Assembly: GCF_048544455.1 (NCBI RefSeq)
Contig: NC_133526.1
Span: forward strand, 5,720,001 to 5,784,000
From: Silene latifolia
Taxonomy: Eukaryota > Streptophyta > Magnoliopsida > Caryophyllales > Caryophyllaceae
Reading direction: 5' to 3'
Length of the DNA: 64,000 nt
A program made the position numbers and the translations under genes. The notes beneath the pieces were generated by a model. The model was not told where the DNA came from. It saw nothing but the letters and a program-made list of their open reading frames with translations, and ran no database searches. Position 1 is the stretch's first letter. Every line of letters starts with the position of its first letter. This document shows, piece after piece, positions 34,315 through 44,888 of the stretch.

Positions 34315-34351
34315 AGAATCCTAGCAACAATCACCTTCCTAAACTCAATAT
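34315..34351 (+). promoter_or_regulatory. Conserved F-box cluster promoter block (gene 5)
   Basis: AGAATCCTAGCAACAATCAC then CTTCCTAAACTCAATATA, followed by TATATATACATATATTATAT, a probable TATA region, and a second conserved block (TTTGAGATTTAGGGTGTCAT ... TTCCTTACTATTGGTTC) up to the ATG at 34451. Confidence 0.6.
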
Positions 34352-34450
34352 ACTATACTTTCTTATATATACATATATTATATGGTTTGAGATTTAGGGT
34401 GTCATTAATTAAGAATGGTAAAAACATAATTTCCTTACTATTGGTTCAGA

Positions 34451-35915
34451 ATGGTAGACCGTCGAGTACCATTAGATGTGATCCTAGAGATACTGCTTTG
34501 GTTACCGGCTAAATCCGCCCTACGGTTCAAGTGCGTATGCAAAGAGTGGTACGATCTTATTATAAAACAAGAGGTTTGTGATGAATGTTTTCTTGATTAA
34601 TTTCTAAAATATGGTACACTATTTATAATGAGATTGTAGACCTAAATTAGGACAGGAGCCTATACAATTATACTAATTGATTGACAGGATTATCTATTGC
34701 TATATTTACAAAACTGATTGCTGAATTAGTGGGATGATGATTACACAATAATATCTTGCTATGTTTGAGAGGTTGGTGGTATATTGTGAGATATACTGTT
34801 AATTGGGCCTCAACCATCACCTTAAGGTTTTGGTTGAAATGGTTCATCTATCACTTATAAACACCTCCTTCTTCGCTAAACTTCAACTTAACAAATCCCT
34901 CAAACCCGATTCACGACACAATCGTATCCTTATATGTGATGATGCACTTGGTATAATTAGTATTGTTGATCTTTATGATCCCTTGAAATGGATCAAATTG
35001 AATTGGCCTAAGGATACCGTAACAGACGAGGACATCGTAAGTATTGTAGGCTCTTGCAATGGCTTGGTTTGCTTCAAAGTTTCAATAAGACAGAATTGGC
35101 CTAACGATACCACTAGGTCTTATTATAAATTTAGGTGCTTCATTATATGCAACCCTACAACGCGTACTTTCAAATCAATCCTTCCTTGCTCGGAGATGAA
35201 ATGGGCGATTGCTTATTTATCATCATATGGTTTTGGTTACGATAGCGAACACGACGACTACAAGATTGTATGGACTAGAAATTGTTGGAGGGTTGATGAC
35301 AGAGACAGGCATGTGTTTATATACAGCCTGAAGACTGATTTATGGAGCTCTCTTACCCCCCTTACTCGTGTTTCAACTGAGAAACGATGTTGGACAAAAA
35401 TCGAAAGCGTAGCATTATTAGTAAACGATATGCTACACTATCTTGTTTACCTTATGACAGAAGGCTCCATCAATGAATATAAAATTCCTCGCTTTGATGT
35501 TGTTTCTGAGAAATGGAGAGACGACCTTAGTTTACCGGTTCAAGTGAATAATGACGTACATCTTGGAAAGTTGGATGGATGGTTATACATACATGTTGAT
35601 AATCTTGGTATTTATTCAAGTGACATTTGGAAGATGGAAAAAGATGGTTCATGGAAGAAGTTTTTTCATCTTCCTAAAGATATACAGGGGCGATGTCGAA
35701 TAATTGCTCATTCCGAGTGTCATAGTTCTTGCTTCAAGATTGTCGCTTTGATGAATCGAACTGTTTTGGTATGATGAACGAGATAAGAAAAGGATACCAT
35801 TCAAACCAGAGCCATTGCAGAGGTATTCCCGATCATTCATTCTTTGTATTGCAAGTCTCGACACAATTCCAGGGCCCCTCTAACAAAATTGCAACAAGTC
35901 GACGATGGAGTTTAA
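34451..35915 (+). pseudogene. F-box gene 5, broken by a 293-bp insertion and a frameshift
   Basis: The ATG at 34451 starts MVDRRVPLDVILEILLWLPA and the F-box runs to DLI at 34560. A 293-bp insert follows (34561-34853). The frame then resumes at 34859 with NTSFFAKLQLNKSLKPDSRH and runs through GSCNGLVCFKV, CNPTTRTFKSILP, YGFGYDSEHDDYKIV and IWKMEKDGSWKKFFHLP. A frameshift near 35715 moves the last third of the domain into another frame, which ends DG V stop at 35913-35915 as in gene 8. A transcript could skip the insert only by splicing, for which I see no clear sites. Closest relative is gene 8. Probably a pseudogene. Confidence 0.85.
34556..34858 (-). mobile_element. 293-bp insertion with 5-bp target duplication, solo-LTR-like
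   Basis: The insert 34561-34853 is flanked by CTTAT (34556-34560 and 34854-34858). Gene 8 has the uninterrupted site (GATCTTATAAACACC). On the minus strand it begins TGATAGATGAACCATTTCAA and continues CCAAAACCTTAAGGTGATGG, then TTGAGGCCC. This resembles the start of many plant Copia LTRs, so I infer a solo LTR. A related piece lies at 49700-49760. Confidence 0.75.
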
Positions 35916-36047
35916 TGTTGTCTTTACCATGCATAGGTTTTTATCGGAGAATAAATGTTATGTTTTCTCACTAAACTCATGATTTTTCTATATTTTTTTG
36001 AGGTAGCTTGATAATTCAAAATTCGTTTATTGTTAAAAAGAAATTTA

Positions 36048-36208
36048 TAGCCCGCAAGGGTGGAGTCTAGTGGTTAAAACTTGTGTGAGATTCCTAGGAG
36101 ATCCAGGTTCGAGTCCATGCCTAATAGACTTCGAGACTGTCACCCTCGGGTGACTTACCTGGCGCACCGAAGGTAGCGGCTGCGGTTCTCTCGTCACCAA
36201 AAAAGAAA
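36048..36208 (+). mobile_element. tRNA-derived SINE
   Basis: Starts near TAGCCCGCAAGGGTGGAGTC. It has a box-A-like TCTAGTGGTTAAAA and a box B GGTTCGAGTCC at 36106-36116, followed by a tRNA-unrelated body, and ends in an A-rich tail (ACCAAAAAAGAAAA). Possible target duplication AAAAAGAAAT at both ends, not exact. It abuts Copia remains on its right. Confidence 0.75.
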
Positions 36209-37789
36209 ATGAGACCTGACGGTACAATAGAAAGGTTCAAAGCTAGACTTGTAGTTAGAGGATTTACACAAAAGAAGGGCATTGATTACTTTGATACCTA
36301 TTCTCCTGTGACCAAAATTTCGACTATAAGAACTCTTGTCGCTTTAGCTGCTATTCATAACCTTATTATACATCAGATGGATGTTAAAACTGCTTTCTTG
36401 AATGGTGAGCTAAAGGAAAAGATCTATATGTCGCAACCTGAAGGGTTTGTGATTAAGGGTCAAGAGAATAAAGTGTGTAAACTGAACAAGTCACTTTATG
36501 GTCTCATTTTCTTTTTAAAGATCCATTTACTCGTAATGGGTTTACTACCTTTAGGTAAATCAGTCAACTCCCAAGTCTGATTAGAAACAATAGAATCAAG
36601 TTCACTTTTAATAGCATCTTTCCAAAAATTAGCATCAATGGATTTCATTGCCTCACTATAGGTTTTTGGGTCATCCTCTATTAAAAACGCTGAAACAAAC
36701 TCATCACTTGCACAAACAGAGTATCCATATTCAGATAAATGTGTTGTAACATAATCACTATAATCCTTTGGACATCTAGGTCTTTTACTCCTCCTAGGTT
36801 CAACAGCATGATCAATAGGAGTGCTACTACAACTAGCATGTGAAGACATATCAATAGATGCAACAGGTAATGAAGTAGATGAAACAACATTTTTCTGAAA
36901 AGGGAAAACATGCTCAAAAAATTCGGCATCTCTAGCCTCAGATATAGAACGGTCACTTAAAGACATAAATCTATAGGCAGAGCTATTTTGAGCATAACCT
37001 ATAAAAACACAATCATAGGTCTTAGGTCCAACGGTAGGTCTCCTAAAGTCAGGTAAACCCACTTTAGCCAAACACCCCCACACTCTAAGATAACTCAGGT
37101 TAGGAGGATAGCCCTTCCAAATCTCGTAGGGTGTCTTGTCAATTTTCTTATGAGGTACACGGTTAAGAATGTGACAAGCGAGAAAGTATTGCTTCCCCAC
37201 ATATCGTCAGACAGGCCAGAACTTAAAAGCATAGCATTCATCATCTCTTTTAAAGTTCTATTTTTACGTTCAGCTACACCATTGGATTGGGGTAAGTAAG
37301 GTGGACTAGTCTCATGTATTAAACCGTTTGCAGCACAAAAATCCGCTAAATAACTGGATTTATACTCACCACCTCTACTGCATTCTTTCCCTTTCGTAAT
37401 TCTTACTGCTACAGATTTTACGAACTACAATTTAAAAAACTATTGATTTAAGTGCAGTAGCCATGTCTGTGATTTCGAAAATTGTACCTGATATTTCGAA
37501 AATTGAGCAATTAGATGGTCAGAATTATAAGCGTTGGTCCCAGAAACTGTTGATGTTTTTTGAGCAGTTGGAAATTGATTATGTTTTGTTTAATGACCCG
37601 CCAAAACCTATTGTTCCGTCTGATGCTGAGACTACCCCTCCTCCCTCTAAAGATGTTAAGTCCAATGAAGAGGATATTGGTAGTGACGCGGTGCGGAACC
37701 GCTGCCTTAAAAAACTATTTCTCCGGTGCGACCGTGGTGGCGATCAGCAACGACCGGTAGTCCCCAAGGATTACACTACTGCTGCCTGA
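36209..37789. mobile_element. Scrambled Copia remains (reverse transcriptase, integrase, gag pieces)
   Basis: Fossil Copia fragments in mixed orientation. A reverse-transcriptase piece lies on the plus strand (36209 to about 36500; [40 protein letters not shown]). An integrase to pre-reverse-transcriptase piece lies on the minus strand (about 36503-37403; NRVPHKKIDKTPYEIWKGYP, YDCVFIGYAQNSSAYRF). A gag N-terminus lies on the plus strand from the ATG at 37463 (MSVISKIVPDISKIEQLDGQ, NYKRWSQKLLMFFEQLEIDY). The reverse-transcriptase piece is inverted relative to the integrase piece. Heavily rearranged and inactive; not all pieces need come from one insertion. Confidence 0.8.
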
Positions 37790-38318
37790 CAAACTCGCCC
37801 ACTCGAGTTTGTAAGACCTGGAACGATTTTACTTCACCCAGAAATTTATAGAGAAAGCAGGGAAGAGATGGAGAAGAGAGTTTATGTTTTGTGTGTTTTG
37901 ATAGAGAAGTCGGGCTCTTATTTATAGCCAAACCGAAGCAACAGAAGCAGCAAAACCGACTCCTAAGATGTTGCAGTCAAGGGCTACAAACGTGGAGCAT
38001 GACCCTCATGTTGACAGTCAGTTGGACTGACTGATTCAACTCAACAACACAGCCCAAAACAAAACTCAGATGTGGCCCAGCCCGCCGCAGGCGATTGCCA
38101 AATCCCAAATCCCGAATGCCGGTCCGGGCTCGGGCACGGGCGCGCGTGTGCGAGCTGAATTAAGCACCTCGCAAAGTCTCTACAAAAGACTCCCCATGAC
38201 CACTAGTGATAAGGTAAGGGAAGGGGTGTTATATAAACCCATAAAACACCCACTTCCTCACCAATGTGGGACAAATGGAAACTAAGAAAAAAGGCTCTCA
38301 AAGCCTCTATTTCCAACA
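37790..38318 (-). repeat. LTR-like piece beside the Copia remains
   Basis: On the minus strand it starts TGTTGGAAATAGAGGCTTTG and contains a CCCACATTGGTGAGGAAGTG stretch and a TATATAA box, features common in plant Copia LTRs. The right edge at 38318 is clear, because F-box sequence starts there. The left edge is uncertain. It truncates F-box gene 6. Confidence 0.6.
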
Positions 38319-39030
38319 AACTTAAGTCGTCTCTCCATTTATCTAAAACGACATCAAAACGAGCAATTTTATAAGAATCAATGGGGCCTTCAATCACAGG
38401 TGAAAGAAGATAGTGTAGCATATTGTTGTCGAATATTACACCCCGTATGGTTGTCAAACATATCCCGGTTGAAACGCGAGTAAGGGGGGTAGGAGAGCTC
38501 CATAAATCGGTCTTCAGGCTATATATAAATACATGCCTGTCTTCGTCATCATCCCGCCAATTAGTTCTCGTCCCTACAATGTTGTAGTCGTTGTGTTCAC
38601 TATCGTAACCAAAACCATAAGATAATTTTAAGTCCTTCCATATCGTCTCCAAGGGAAGAAGGATTGATTTGAAAGTACGCGTTAAAGGGTTGCATATAAG
38701 GAAACACGTATCAATCTTCCTAATAACTTTAAAGCAAACCAAGCCATTGCAAGAGCCTACATGATATTTACGGTCGCGGTCTCTTATGGTATCCTTAGGC
38801 CAATTCAATTTTGTGACTTTAACAGGATGATGATAAAGATCATCAATGATATAAAGGGTAGTATTAGTCCAGTAAAGGATACAATTGTGTTGCGAGTTGA
38901 GTTCGAGGGATTTGTTAAGATGGAGTTCAGGGAAAAGGGGATTATTGATAAGATTGTACCACTCTTTGCAAACGCACTAAGCACTTGAAGCTTAGGACCG
39001 ATTTAGCTGGTATTCGACGGGTTACTATTC
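38319..39030 (-). pseudogene. F-box gene 6, truncated fragment
   Basis: Minus-strand remains of the cluster family. The middle is clear in the frame from 38808 (MNWPKDTIRDRDRKYHVGSC, NGLVCFKV, CNPLTRTFKSILLP, YGFGYDSEHNDYNIV, IARFDVVLDKWRDDLSL) and stops at 38319, where an LTR-like sequence begins, so the C-terminal third is missing. At the N-terminus (38850-39010), VCKEWYNLINNPLF and LHLNKSL are readable in other frames, but most of the F-box helix before it is deleted. Its best relatives are genes 4 and 5. Non-functional. Confidence 0.85.
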
Positions 39031-40519
39031 CTTCTTCAAAGAGTCGAGAATTCTCAATCATCTTTACGCTTTTGATTAAATTACCTCCCAGGCTCTCACA
39101 ACGAGAAAAATTAACGATTGTGAAGTTATATAATTATATATACTCCATATAGCAGGAACTATACTGAGATTAGGAAACGTGATTTCTGTAAGGATTCTAA
39201 TTGCATCGAAGATTTGTACAAGTTTCAGCAACATGATAGTCCATCCATACAGTGATACAGACCGTAGACTAAATTAGAGGAATTCAATTGAATGGGCTTT
39301 TTTTAAAAGATAAAAAAATAAAAAATGGTTCCGTATAAGGCCAAATAACGGGGTCGGATGTACATAGCTTTACGCGGAGACGCATCCTTAATTTTCATGC
39401 CGTGCGTTACACGAATTCTAAAATAATGTGGGATAAATTTCACTATATGATGGAATATGATATATAGTGCATGTCTAAGAATTTTGTACACCTCATGACC
39501 ATAAATAACTCACGTTAATATAATTTTTAGAGCCTCTCCAATGGTTCTTGTTAGGTACTTGGTTGCAAATTTTATAAAATTTTAAGCATGTAGCTTGTCA
39601 TTGGAGAAGGAATAAATGGACGTAGCTTGTGAGCATTGTAACTCTACCAAGCAATGTAGTTTGTTTTGCAAAAATAAAAAAGAAAATTTTCTTATTGGAT
39701 GAAAACAATAATGTGGACTCGTGCAAGCTACAAACCATTGTAGCCTACCACTAAAGTGGTATGTAGCCAAAGAGCAGGGTTGCTTAAAATATTGAGATGA
39801 CAACTCAAACTATAATGTATTGTTACTAGCCACTGTAGATGCTCTACAAAAAATGGACCTGCTTGCAATTTTGTAAAAATTTCAAGCAGGTTGCTCACCA
39901 TTTGAGACGGAAAATTATGACCCGCTTGAAAGTCATACCCGCTCTACCAAAGCTACATGCTTGCTTTTTGTTGCTTGATTTTTATTGGTCGGTTAATGTG
40001 AAGTGACCATATTCAAGCTATAAGATATAGTAGCCTACCATTGGAAAAATATATAGCTTCAGAGCAATATTGCTGAAAATAACTATATGATATGTCAACC
40101 TACAATATTATGTAGCTTACCATTAAAAATGCTCTTATATGAAATAAATCAATGTTTGATTAATTAATTTATTTTATTTGTAAAGAAAACACAAGATAAG
40201 TTTATACATAGGGTAAATAAGTTGTGGTAAAGTTACAACCTTTGTATGCTACAGAGTATAACATTCGTAGCACCTGAATGATCATAGGCATCGGAGTGAT
40301 AGCCCGAAACAACCTCGCATTACTGGAGTATATTATCAATAGTTCCCATCGGAGAAGCATCAACGACTGAACTATGTCGAATGGTTCAGAGAGGTGACTC
40401 AATTCGGAATTGCAGACTTAAAAAGAGGAACTGAACGAAGCTTTATAAAATCAAACATAAACTTGGTATAGCAAACTCAAGTTCCGAAATCCTGAACTAG
40501 ATGAAAAACATTAAACTGG
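39031..40519. other. Intergenic with MITE-like elements
   Basis: No gene seen. 39165-39205 carries the inverted cluster promoter block of pseudogene 6. 39529-39845 is bounded by AGAGCCTCTCCAATGG and CCACTGTAGATGCTCT, imperfect inverted repeats, and a second such unit ends at 40135 (ACCATTAAAAATGCTCT). Both contain GTAGCTTG/CAAGCTAC motifs. 40270-40330 resembles the 3' flank of F-box gene 10. Confidence 0.5.
39529..40135. mobile_element. Two adjoining MITE-like units sharing an AGAGCATC end
   Basis: Unit 1 (39529-39845) and unit 2 (39841-40135) share the middle terminus. Both are AT-rich, non-coding, and filled with short GTAGCTTG-type motifs on both strands. Superfamily not determined; no clear target duplication. 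Confidence 0.45.
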
Positions 40520-41644
40520 TTACCCTAACAATTTAGTTAAGGAGCACCCGGGAATCTTAACGAGGCTTGGAATATAAATCATGACTGATTCATACTTTGG
40601 CAATTGCTTTTCCTTGAAGGGTATCCTTCTGTTATCTCCTTCATCATACCATTTCAGTTCCCCGTGATCATTATAATCTTCAAGCAGTAAACGATTATGC
40701 CCGTCCTTTGAACGAGCAATAAGACGATGCCATAAAAGATCTCTAGGAAGCTGAAACATCTTCTTCCATGAACCGTCTTCTTCCAGCATCCAAATGTCGT
40801 GAGTCGAGAAAGAACTAACACGTAGGTATAACTGTCCGTCCAATTCTCCCAATTCTACCAAATCCTTTCTTAGTTGACTCGGGAAACTAAGATCGTCTGC
40901 CCATTTCTCTGAAACAACATCAAAACGAGCGATTTTGTAAAGTTTCGAGACTCCAAACATTCCATCATTTGCTGAAACAAGATAGTGTAGCATCTTGTCT
41001 CTGAATATTACATTTTTTCGGTTTTCCCATATTCTTTCGGATGAAGTTCTAGTCGGAGTAGGATAGCTCCATGAATCAGCCTTCAAGCTGAATATACGCA
41101 CATCTCTGTCACTTTCCATCCAAACACTACTAGTCACTACGATCTTGTAGTCGTCTTGTTCATTATCATAACCAAAACCATATGATAAGCTATGATTCAT
41201 CCATGTCTTCTCCGAGGGGAGAAGGATTGATTTGAAAGTACGCGTTGCAAGGTTGCAAATAAGAAAGCAGAAAACCGGTTGGTTATGGTCACGCCTGGCC
41301 TTACCGCCATGCAAACAAACTTTGAAGCAAACTAAGCCATTGCAAGAGCCTACAACATCCGTATTGCGGTAATATAGTATCATATCACTTGGCCAATACA
41401 ATTTGGTAGACTTAAGAGGGTGATTAATGTCGTAAACAATACGAAGGGAACTAGTACAGAAAAGAGCACGATTGTGTCGTGAGTTGGGTTCGAGGGATTT
41501 ATTAAGATGGAGGTTAGTGAAGAGGGGACTGTCGATAAGATTGTACCACTCTTTGCATATACATTTGAAACGTAAGATGGATTTAGCCGGTAACAAACTC
41601 AGTATCTCTAGAATCAGATCTAATGGTACTCGACGGTCTAACAT
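40520..41644 (-). CDS. F-box protein with F-box-associated domain (F-box gene 7)
   Basis: A single exon of 374 residues from ATG 41644. The F-box is at residues 6-45 (VPLDLILEILSLLPAKSILR, FKCICKEWYNLID). The associated domain shows GSCNGLVCFKV, CNLATRTFKSILLPSEKTW, YGFGYDNEQDDYKIV, KIARFDVVSEKWADDLSFP and IWMLEEDGSWKKMFQLP, and it ends LVKIPGCSLTKLLG, shorter than its neighbours by about 8-13 residues. The 5' flank has both conserved cluster blocks (41660-41790). Likely an SCF substrate receptor of unknown target. Intact. Confidence 0.9.
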   Translation of the reverse strand: MLDRRVPLDLILEILSLLPAKSILRFKCICKEWYNLIDSPLFTNLHLNKSLEPNSRHNRALFCTSSLRIVYDINHPLKSTKLYWPSDMILYYRNTDVVGSCNGLVCFKVCLHGGKARRDHNQPVFCFLICNLATRTFKSILLPSEKTWMNHSLSYGFGYDNEQDDYKIVVTSSVWMESDRDVRIFSLKADSWSYPTPTRTSSERIWENRKNVIFRDKMLHYLVSANDGMFGVSKLYKIARFDVVSEKWADDLSFPSQLRKDLVELGELDGQLYLRVSSFSTHDIWMLEEDGSWKKMFQLPRDLLWHRLIARSKDGHNRLLLEDYNDHGELKWYDEGDNRRIPFKEKQLPKYESVMIYIPSLVKIPGCSLTKLLG

Positions 41645-42833
41645 TGCTATTCAATAGTAAGGAAATTATGTTTATGATTCTTAATTACACCCTAAATCTC
41701 AAAGTATATATATAAACAATATAGAAGAAGTATCTTGAATTTAGGAAAGTGATTGTTGCTAGGATTCTAATTTCGATTAGGTTTCCAAATATTATGCTCT
41801 AATCTAATCTAATGTGTTTTTCGTAAAAGGGTTTTCTAATTAACTTATTAATATCCTCTGTCCCACTTTTGTGTTCCATCCCGTGTCCCACCCCATAAAC
41901 ATTTTGACACATCAATGACCCGTGTACGATTACCACATTTAATTGACAAAGGATCTTCATGCATTAATGACTGAATTCAGTGAACTACGTCGTATGATGC
42001 GCAGTCGCACAGATGAGACTCAGTGACCCGTGTACGATTACTTAGTGTTCGCCTTAGGCAAGTGGTTCTTGTCTTTCCATAAGTCTTATTACTTTCACTT
42101 TCCTGGATATAATTTCGTAAAAGCAGCATCGCAAGTCGCTACTGAACAACGTCAATTAATATGAGAAAAACGTGAAGCAGGGTAAATTGTGAGAATATTG
42201 TGATGTATTTTTCCATTCAATTTAATTGTTGCTAATTGTACAAAGTATACAATTATAGATACCTGAAGATATTGCGATATTTACAGAAAATAGTATTGAT
42301 TTGCAAGATAATAAGATGTTGTTGCTCTATTATAAATGGAACCATCACATCTCATCTAATCTTATGAAAGAAATACGAAGTATATTTAATGTTAAAATTA
42401 AGAACAAGGTTAGATTTCACATTTTGTCAAAGTTACGGGGCCTAATTGCTATATTTGTAACTTATGAGGATTAATCTCACAATTGCTCGAAGTTATGGGG
42501 GCTAATCGCCTCTTTCGCGAAAAATAATTGGCGATAGTAATAGCAGCACTACTTTCGCTATAAGCTTACATTGAACAGTCTTTGCAGACGGAAATTCATC
42601 CACAACGACTTCTCTGTTCTCATTTTTCTTATCTAACAAATTGGTTATTATAGAGAATAATCGAGTAATAATTTACTGCGAAACTGAAGATATGAATTTG
42701 TTTTTGGACAATAAGCAAATAGTTATCGTACTTATCAAGCTACCTCGAAACAGTATAGAAAGATCATGAGTTTAGCGAGAAAACATAACATCTATTCAAC
42801 GATAAAAAAACCTATGCAAAGGTAAAGACAACA
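41645..42833. other. Intergenic spacer
   Basis: Holds the gene 7 promoter blocks, half of a TGTCCCA-family MITE (41860-41925), and at 42410-42540 a stretch (CAAAGTTACGGGGCCTAATT, AGTTATGGGGGCTAATCGCC) resembling the terminal repeat of the Mutator-like element. No coding region. Confidence 0.5.
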
Positions 42834-43982
42834 TTAAACTCCATCGTCGACTTGCTGTAATTTTGTTAAGGGGGACCCTGGAATCGTAACGAGACTTGCA
42901 ATAACAAGAATGACTGATCGGCAATACCTCTGCGATGGCTCTGGTTTGAATGGTATCCTTTTGTTATCTCGTTGATCATACCAAAACAGTTCAGTTCTCT
43001 CAAAGCGATAATCTTGATGAAGCAGTAAACTATGACACCCGGAATGAGCAATTGGACATCGTCCGCATAAATCTTTAGGAAGACGAAACATCTTCTTCCA
43101 TGAACCATCTTCTTCCATCTTCCAAATCTCACTTGAATCAATACTAAGATTATCAACATGTATGTATAACCATCCATCCAAATTTCCAAATTGTACATAA
43201 CCATTCACTTCCGGTAAACTTAGATCGTCTCTCCATTTCTCAGAAACGATATCAAAGCGAGCAATTTTATATTCATTGATGGAGCCTTCTGTCACAAGGG
43301 AACCAAGATAGTGTAGCATATTGTTTACATATATTGCTTCGCTTTTGATTATCCAATTACATCTTCCGGTTGAAACGCTGGTAGGAAGGTCGGTCCAGCT
43401 CCATAAACCAGTTTTCAAGCTGTATACACACACATGTCTACTGTCATTCTCCATCCAAACATCACTAGTTGCTACGATCTTATAGTCATCGTGTTCCATA
43501 TCGTAACCAAAGCCATATGATAAGTAACCATGAATCCATTTTGTCTCTGAACAAGGAAGGATTGATTTGAAATTGCGCGTTGTAGGGTTGCATATAAGGA
43601 AGCAGCTAACTGTAAAAGACCTAGGGGTAGCATTATTACGACAACGAACGTTGAAACAAACCAAGCCATTGCAAGAGCCTACGACACGTATGGTATCGCC
43701 GTGTCTTGTTGTATCCTTAGGCCAATTTAATTTGATCCATTTCAAGGGATCATAAAGATCATCAACAATACTAATTATACCAAGTGTATCATAAGATATA
43801 AGGATACGATTGTGTCGTGAATCGGGTTTGAGGGATTTGTTAAGTTGAAGTTTAGCGAAGAAGGGGGTGTTTATAAGATCGTACCACTCTTTGCATACGC
43901 ACTTGAACCGTAGGGCGGATTTAGCCGGTAACCAGACCAGTATCTCTATGATCAGATCTAATGGTACTCGACGGTCTAACAT
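42834..43982 (-). CDS. F-box protein with F-box-associated domain (F-box gene 8)
   Basis: A single exon of 382 residues from ATG 43982 (MLDRRVPLDLIIEILVWLPA). The F-box is at residues 6-45. The domain motifs are GSCNGLVCFNV, CNPTTRNFKSILPCSETKW, YGFGYDMEHDDYKIV, KIARFDIVSEKWRDDLSLP and IWKMEEDGSWKKMFRLP, and the end is LVTIPGSPLTKLQQVDDGV. It is the intact partner of pseudogene 5 in the inverted duplication, and its uninterrupted DLINTPFF site shows the ancestral state of the gene 5 insertion. Likely an SCF substrate receptor. Confidence 0.9.
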   Translation of the reverse strand: MLDRRVPLDLIIEILVWLPAKSALRFKCVCKEWYDLINTPFFAKLQLNKSLKPDSRHNRILISYDTLGIISIVDDLYDPLKWIKLNWPKDTTRHGDTIRVVGSCNGLVCFNVRCRNNATPRSFTVSCFLICNPTTRNFKSILPCSETKWIHGYLSYGFGYDMEHDDYKIVATSDVWMENDSRHVCVYSLKTGLWSWTDLPTSVSTGRCNWIIKSEAIYVNNMLHYLGSLVTEGSINEYKIARFDIVSEKWRDDLSLPEVNGYVQFGNLDGWLYIHVDNLSIDSSEIWKMEEDGSWKKMFRLPKDLCGRCPIAHSGCHSLLLHQDYRFERTELFWYDQRDNKRIPFKPEPSQRYCRSVILVIASLVTIPGSPLTKLQQVDDGV

Positions 43983-44073
43983 TGCTATTCAATAGTAAGG
44001 AAATTATGTTTATACTAATTCTTAATGATACCCTAAATCTCAAAGCATATATGTATACCACAGAAAGTATATT

Positions 44074-44111
44074 ATATTGAGTTTAGGAAGGTGATTGTTG
44101 CTAGGATTCTA
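44074..44111 (-). promoter_or_regulatory. Conserved F-box cluster promoter block (gene 8)
   Basis: Minus strand AGAATCCTAGCAACAATCAC then CTTCCTAAACTCAATATAAT, identical in its core to the gene 5 block. A second conserved stretch (TTTGAGATTTAGGGTATCAT ... TTCCTTACTATTG) lies between it and the ATG. Confidence 0.6.
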
Positions 44112-44718
44112 ATTTCGATTGCGTTTCCAAATATCATGCTATTAATCTAATGTGATATTTATATAACACTTTCCAAATATAATGCTGTAAAAACCCTGTA
44201 ATCTAGTGTACGATGAGTTAGGCCGAGGTGGCAATCGGATTAGCTGGGTCGGGTTCGGGCCGTTATCGGGTCAGGTTATTTCTGGTCAAGTGATGTATCG
44301 GGTTTGGATCGGGTCATTATCGAGCCCGGTTCTTATGTCACTTTTTGACCATTAAATTTAGTTTTTAACCATTATTTGGTTTAGTAACTTCATTATTAAG
44401 TCAAACGTATAAATCACTATTATTTTGATAAATATTAAGTTTAATAATTGTCGAGTCATCAATTTAATTAATGAGGTAAATATCGGGTCGGGTCTAGGTC
44501 GGGTTCAGTTCATTGATTATCGAGTCGTCATCGGGTTTGGTCGGATCGGTTTCAGGTTGCAAAATTCTTATAGGTCAAATAGGGTCAGGTCAGATTTGCC
44601 GTTCTAAGTTAAAGTTCTCCCTAAGGCGATCACAGAGTGAAGGATTCCCTTATTGTTATGATACACCTCGAAAACATTTGGATCGGACTGAAAGATGGCC
44701 CATGCCCAATGCCAGTAT

Positions 44719-44888
44719 GGATCATCTGTCCCACTTTTGTGTACCATTGTATGTGTCACTCCACTCACCTTTTGACACATCACTTATTACAAAATAAAAT
44801 ATTGTAATAATTATATTAATTTGTTGATATGTTAGAAGGTAATTGGAGTGGTACATACATTGGGACACCAAATGGGACAAAGGATCCC
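44719..44888. mobile_element. MITE of the TGTCCCA family
   Basis: Left GGATCATCTGTCCCACTTTT and right AATGGGACAAAGGATCC are imperfect inverted repeats around an AT-rich core. Present in this arm of the segmental duplication and absent from the matching place near 33730, so it inserted after the duplication. Other copies: 48480-48650, and parts near 29773 and 41860. Confidence 0.7.

Larger units (their letters stand above)
33617..36012 (+). repeat. Left arm of inverted segmental duplication (F-box gene 5 and flanks)
   Basis: The plus-strand block from about 33617 to 36012 matches the minus strand of about 42731-44995. The match covers a stretch with GATCCTAGGCCCACTC, a degraded MITE full of CGACCCGA/GATAATGGCCCG motifs (33816-34222), the promoter, the F-box gene and about 100 bp of 3' flank (CATGCATAGG...GAGGTAGCTTGATA). 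Homology extends, with an extra ~480 bp, to the end of F-box gene 4. Confidence 0.8.

Noticed and set aside
36061-36125. A functional tRNA gene
   Set aside because: Box A and box B are present, but the cloverleaf does not form, and an A-rich tail and extra body identify a SINE.
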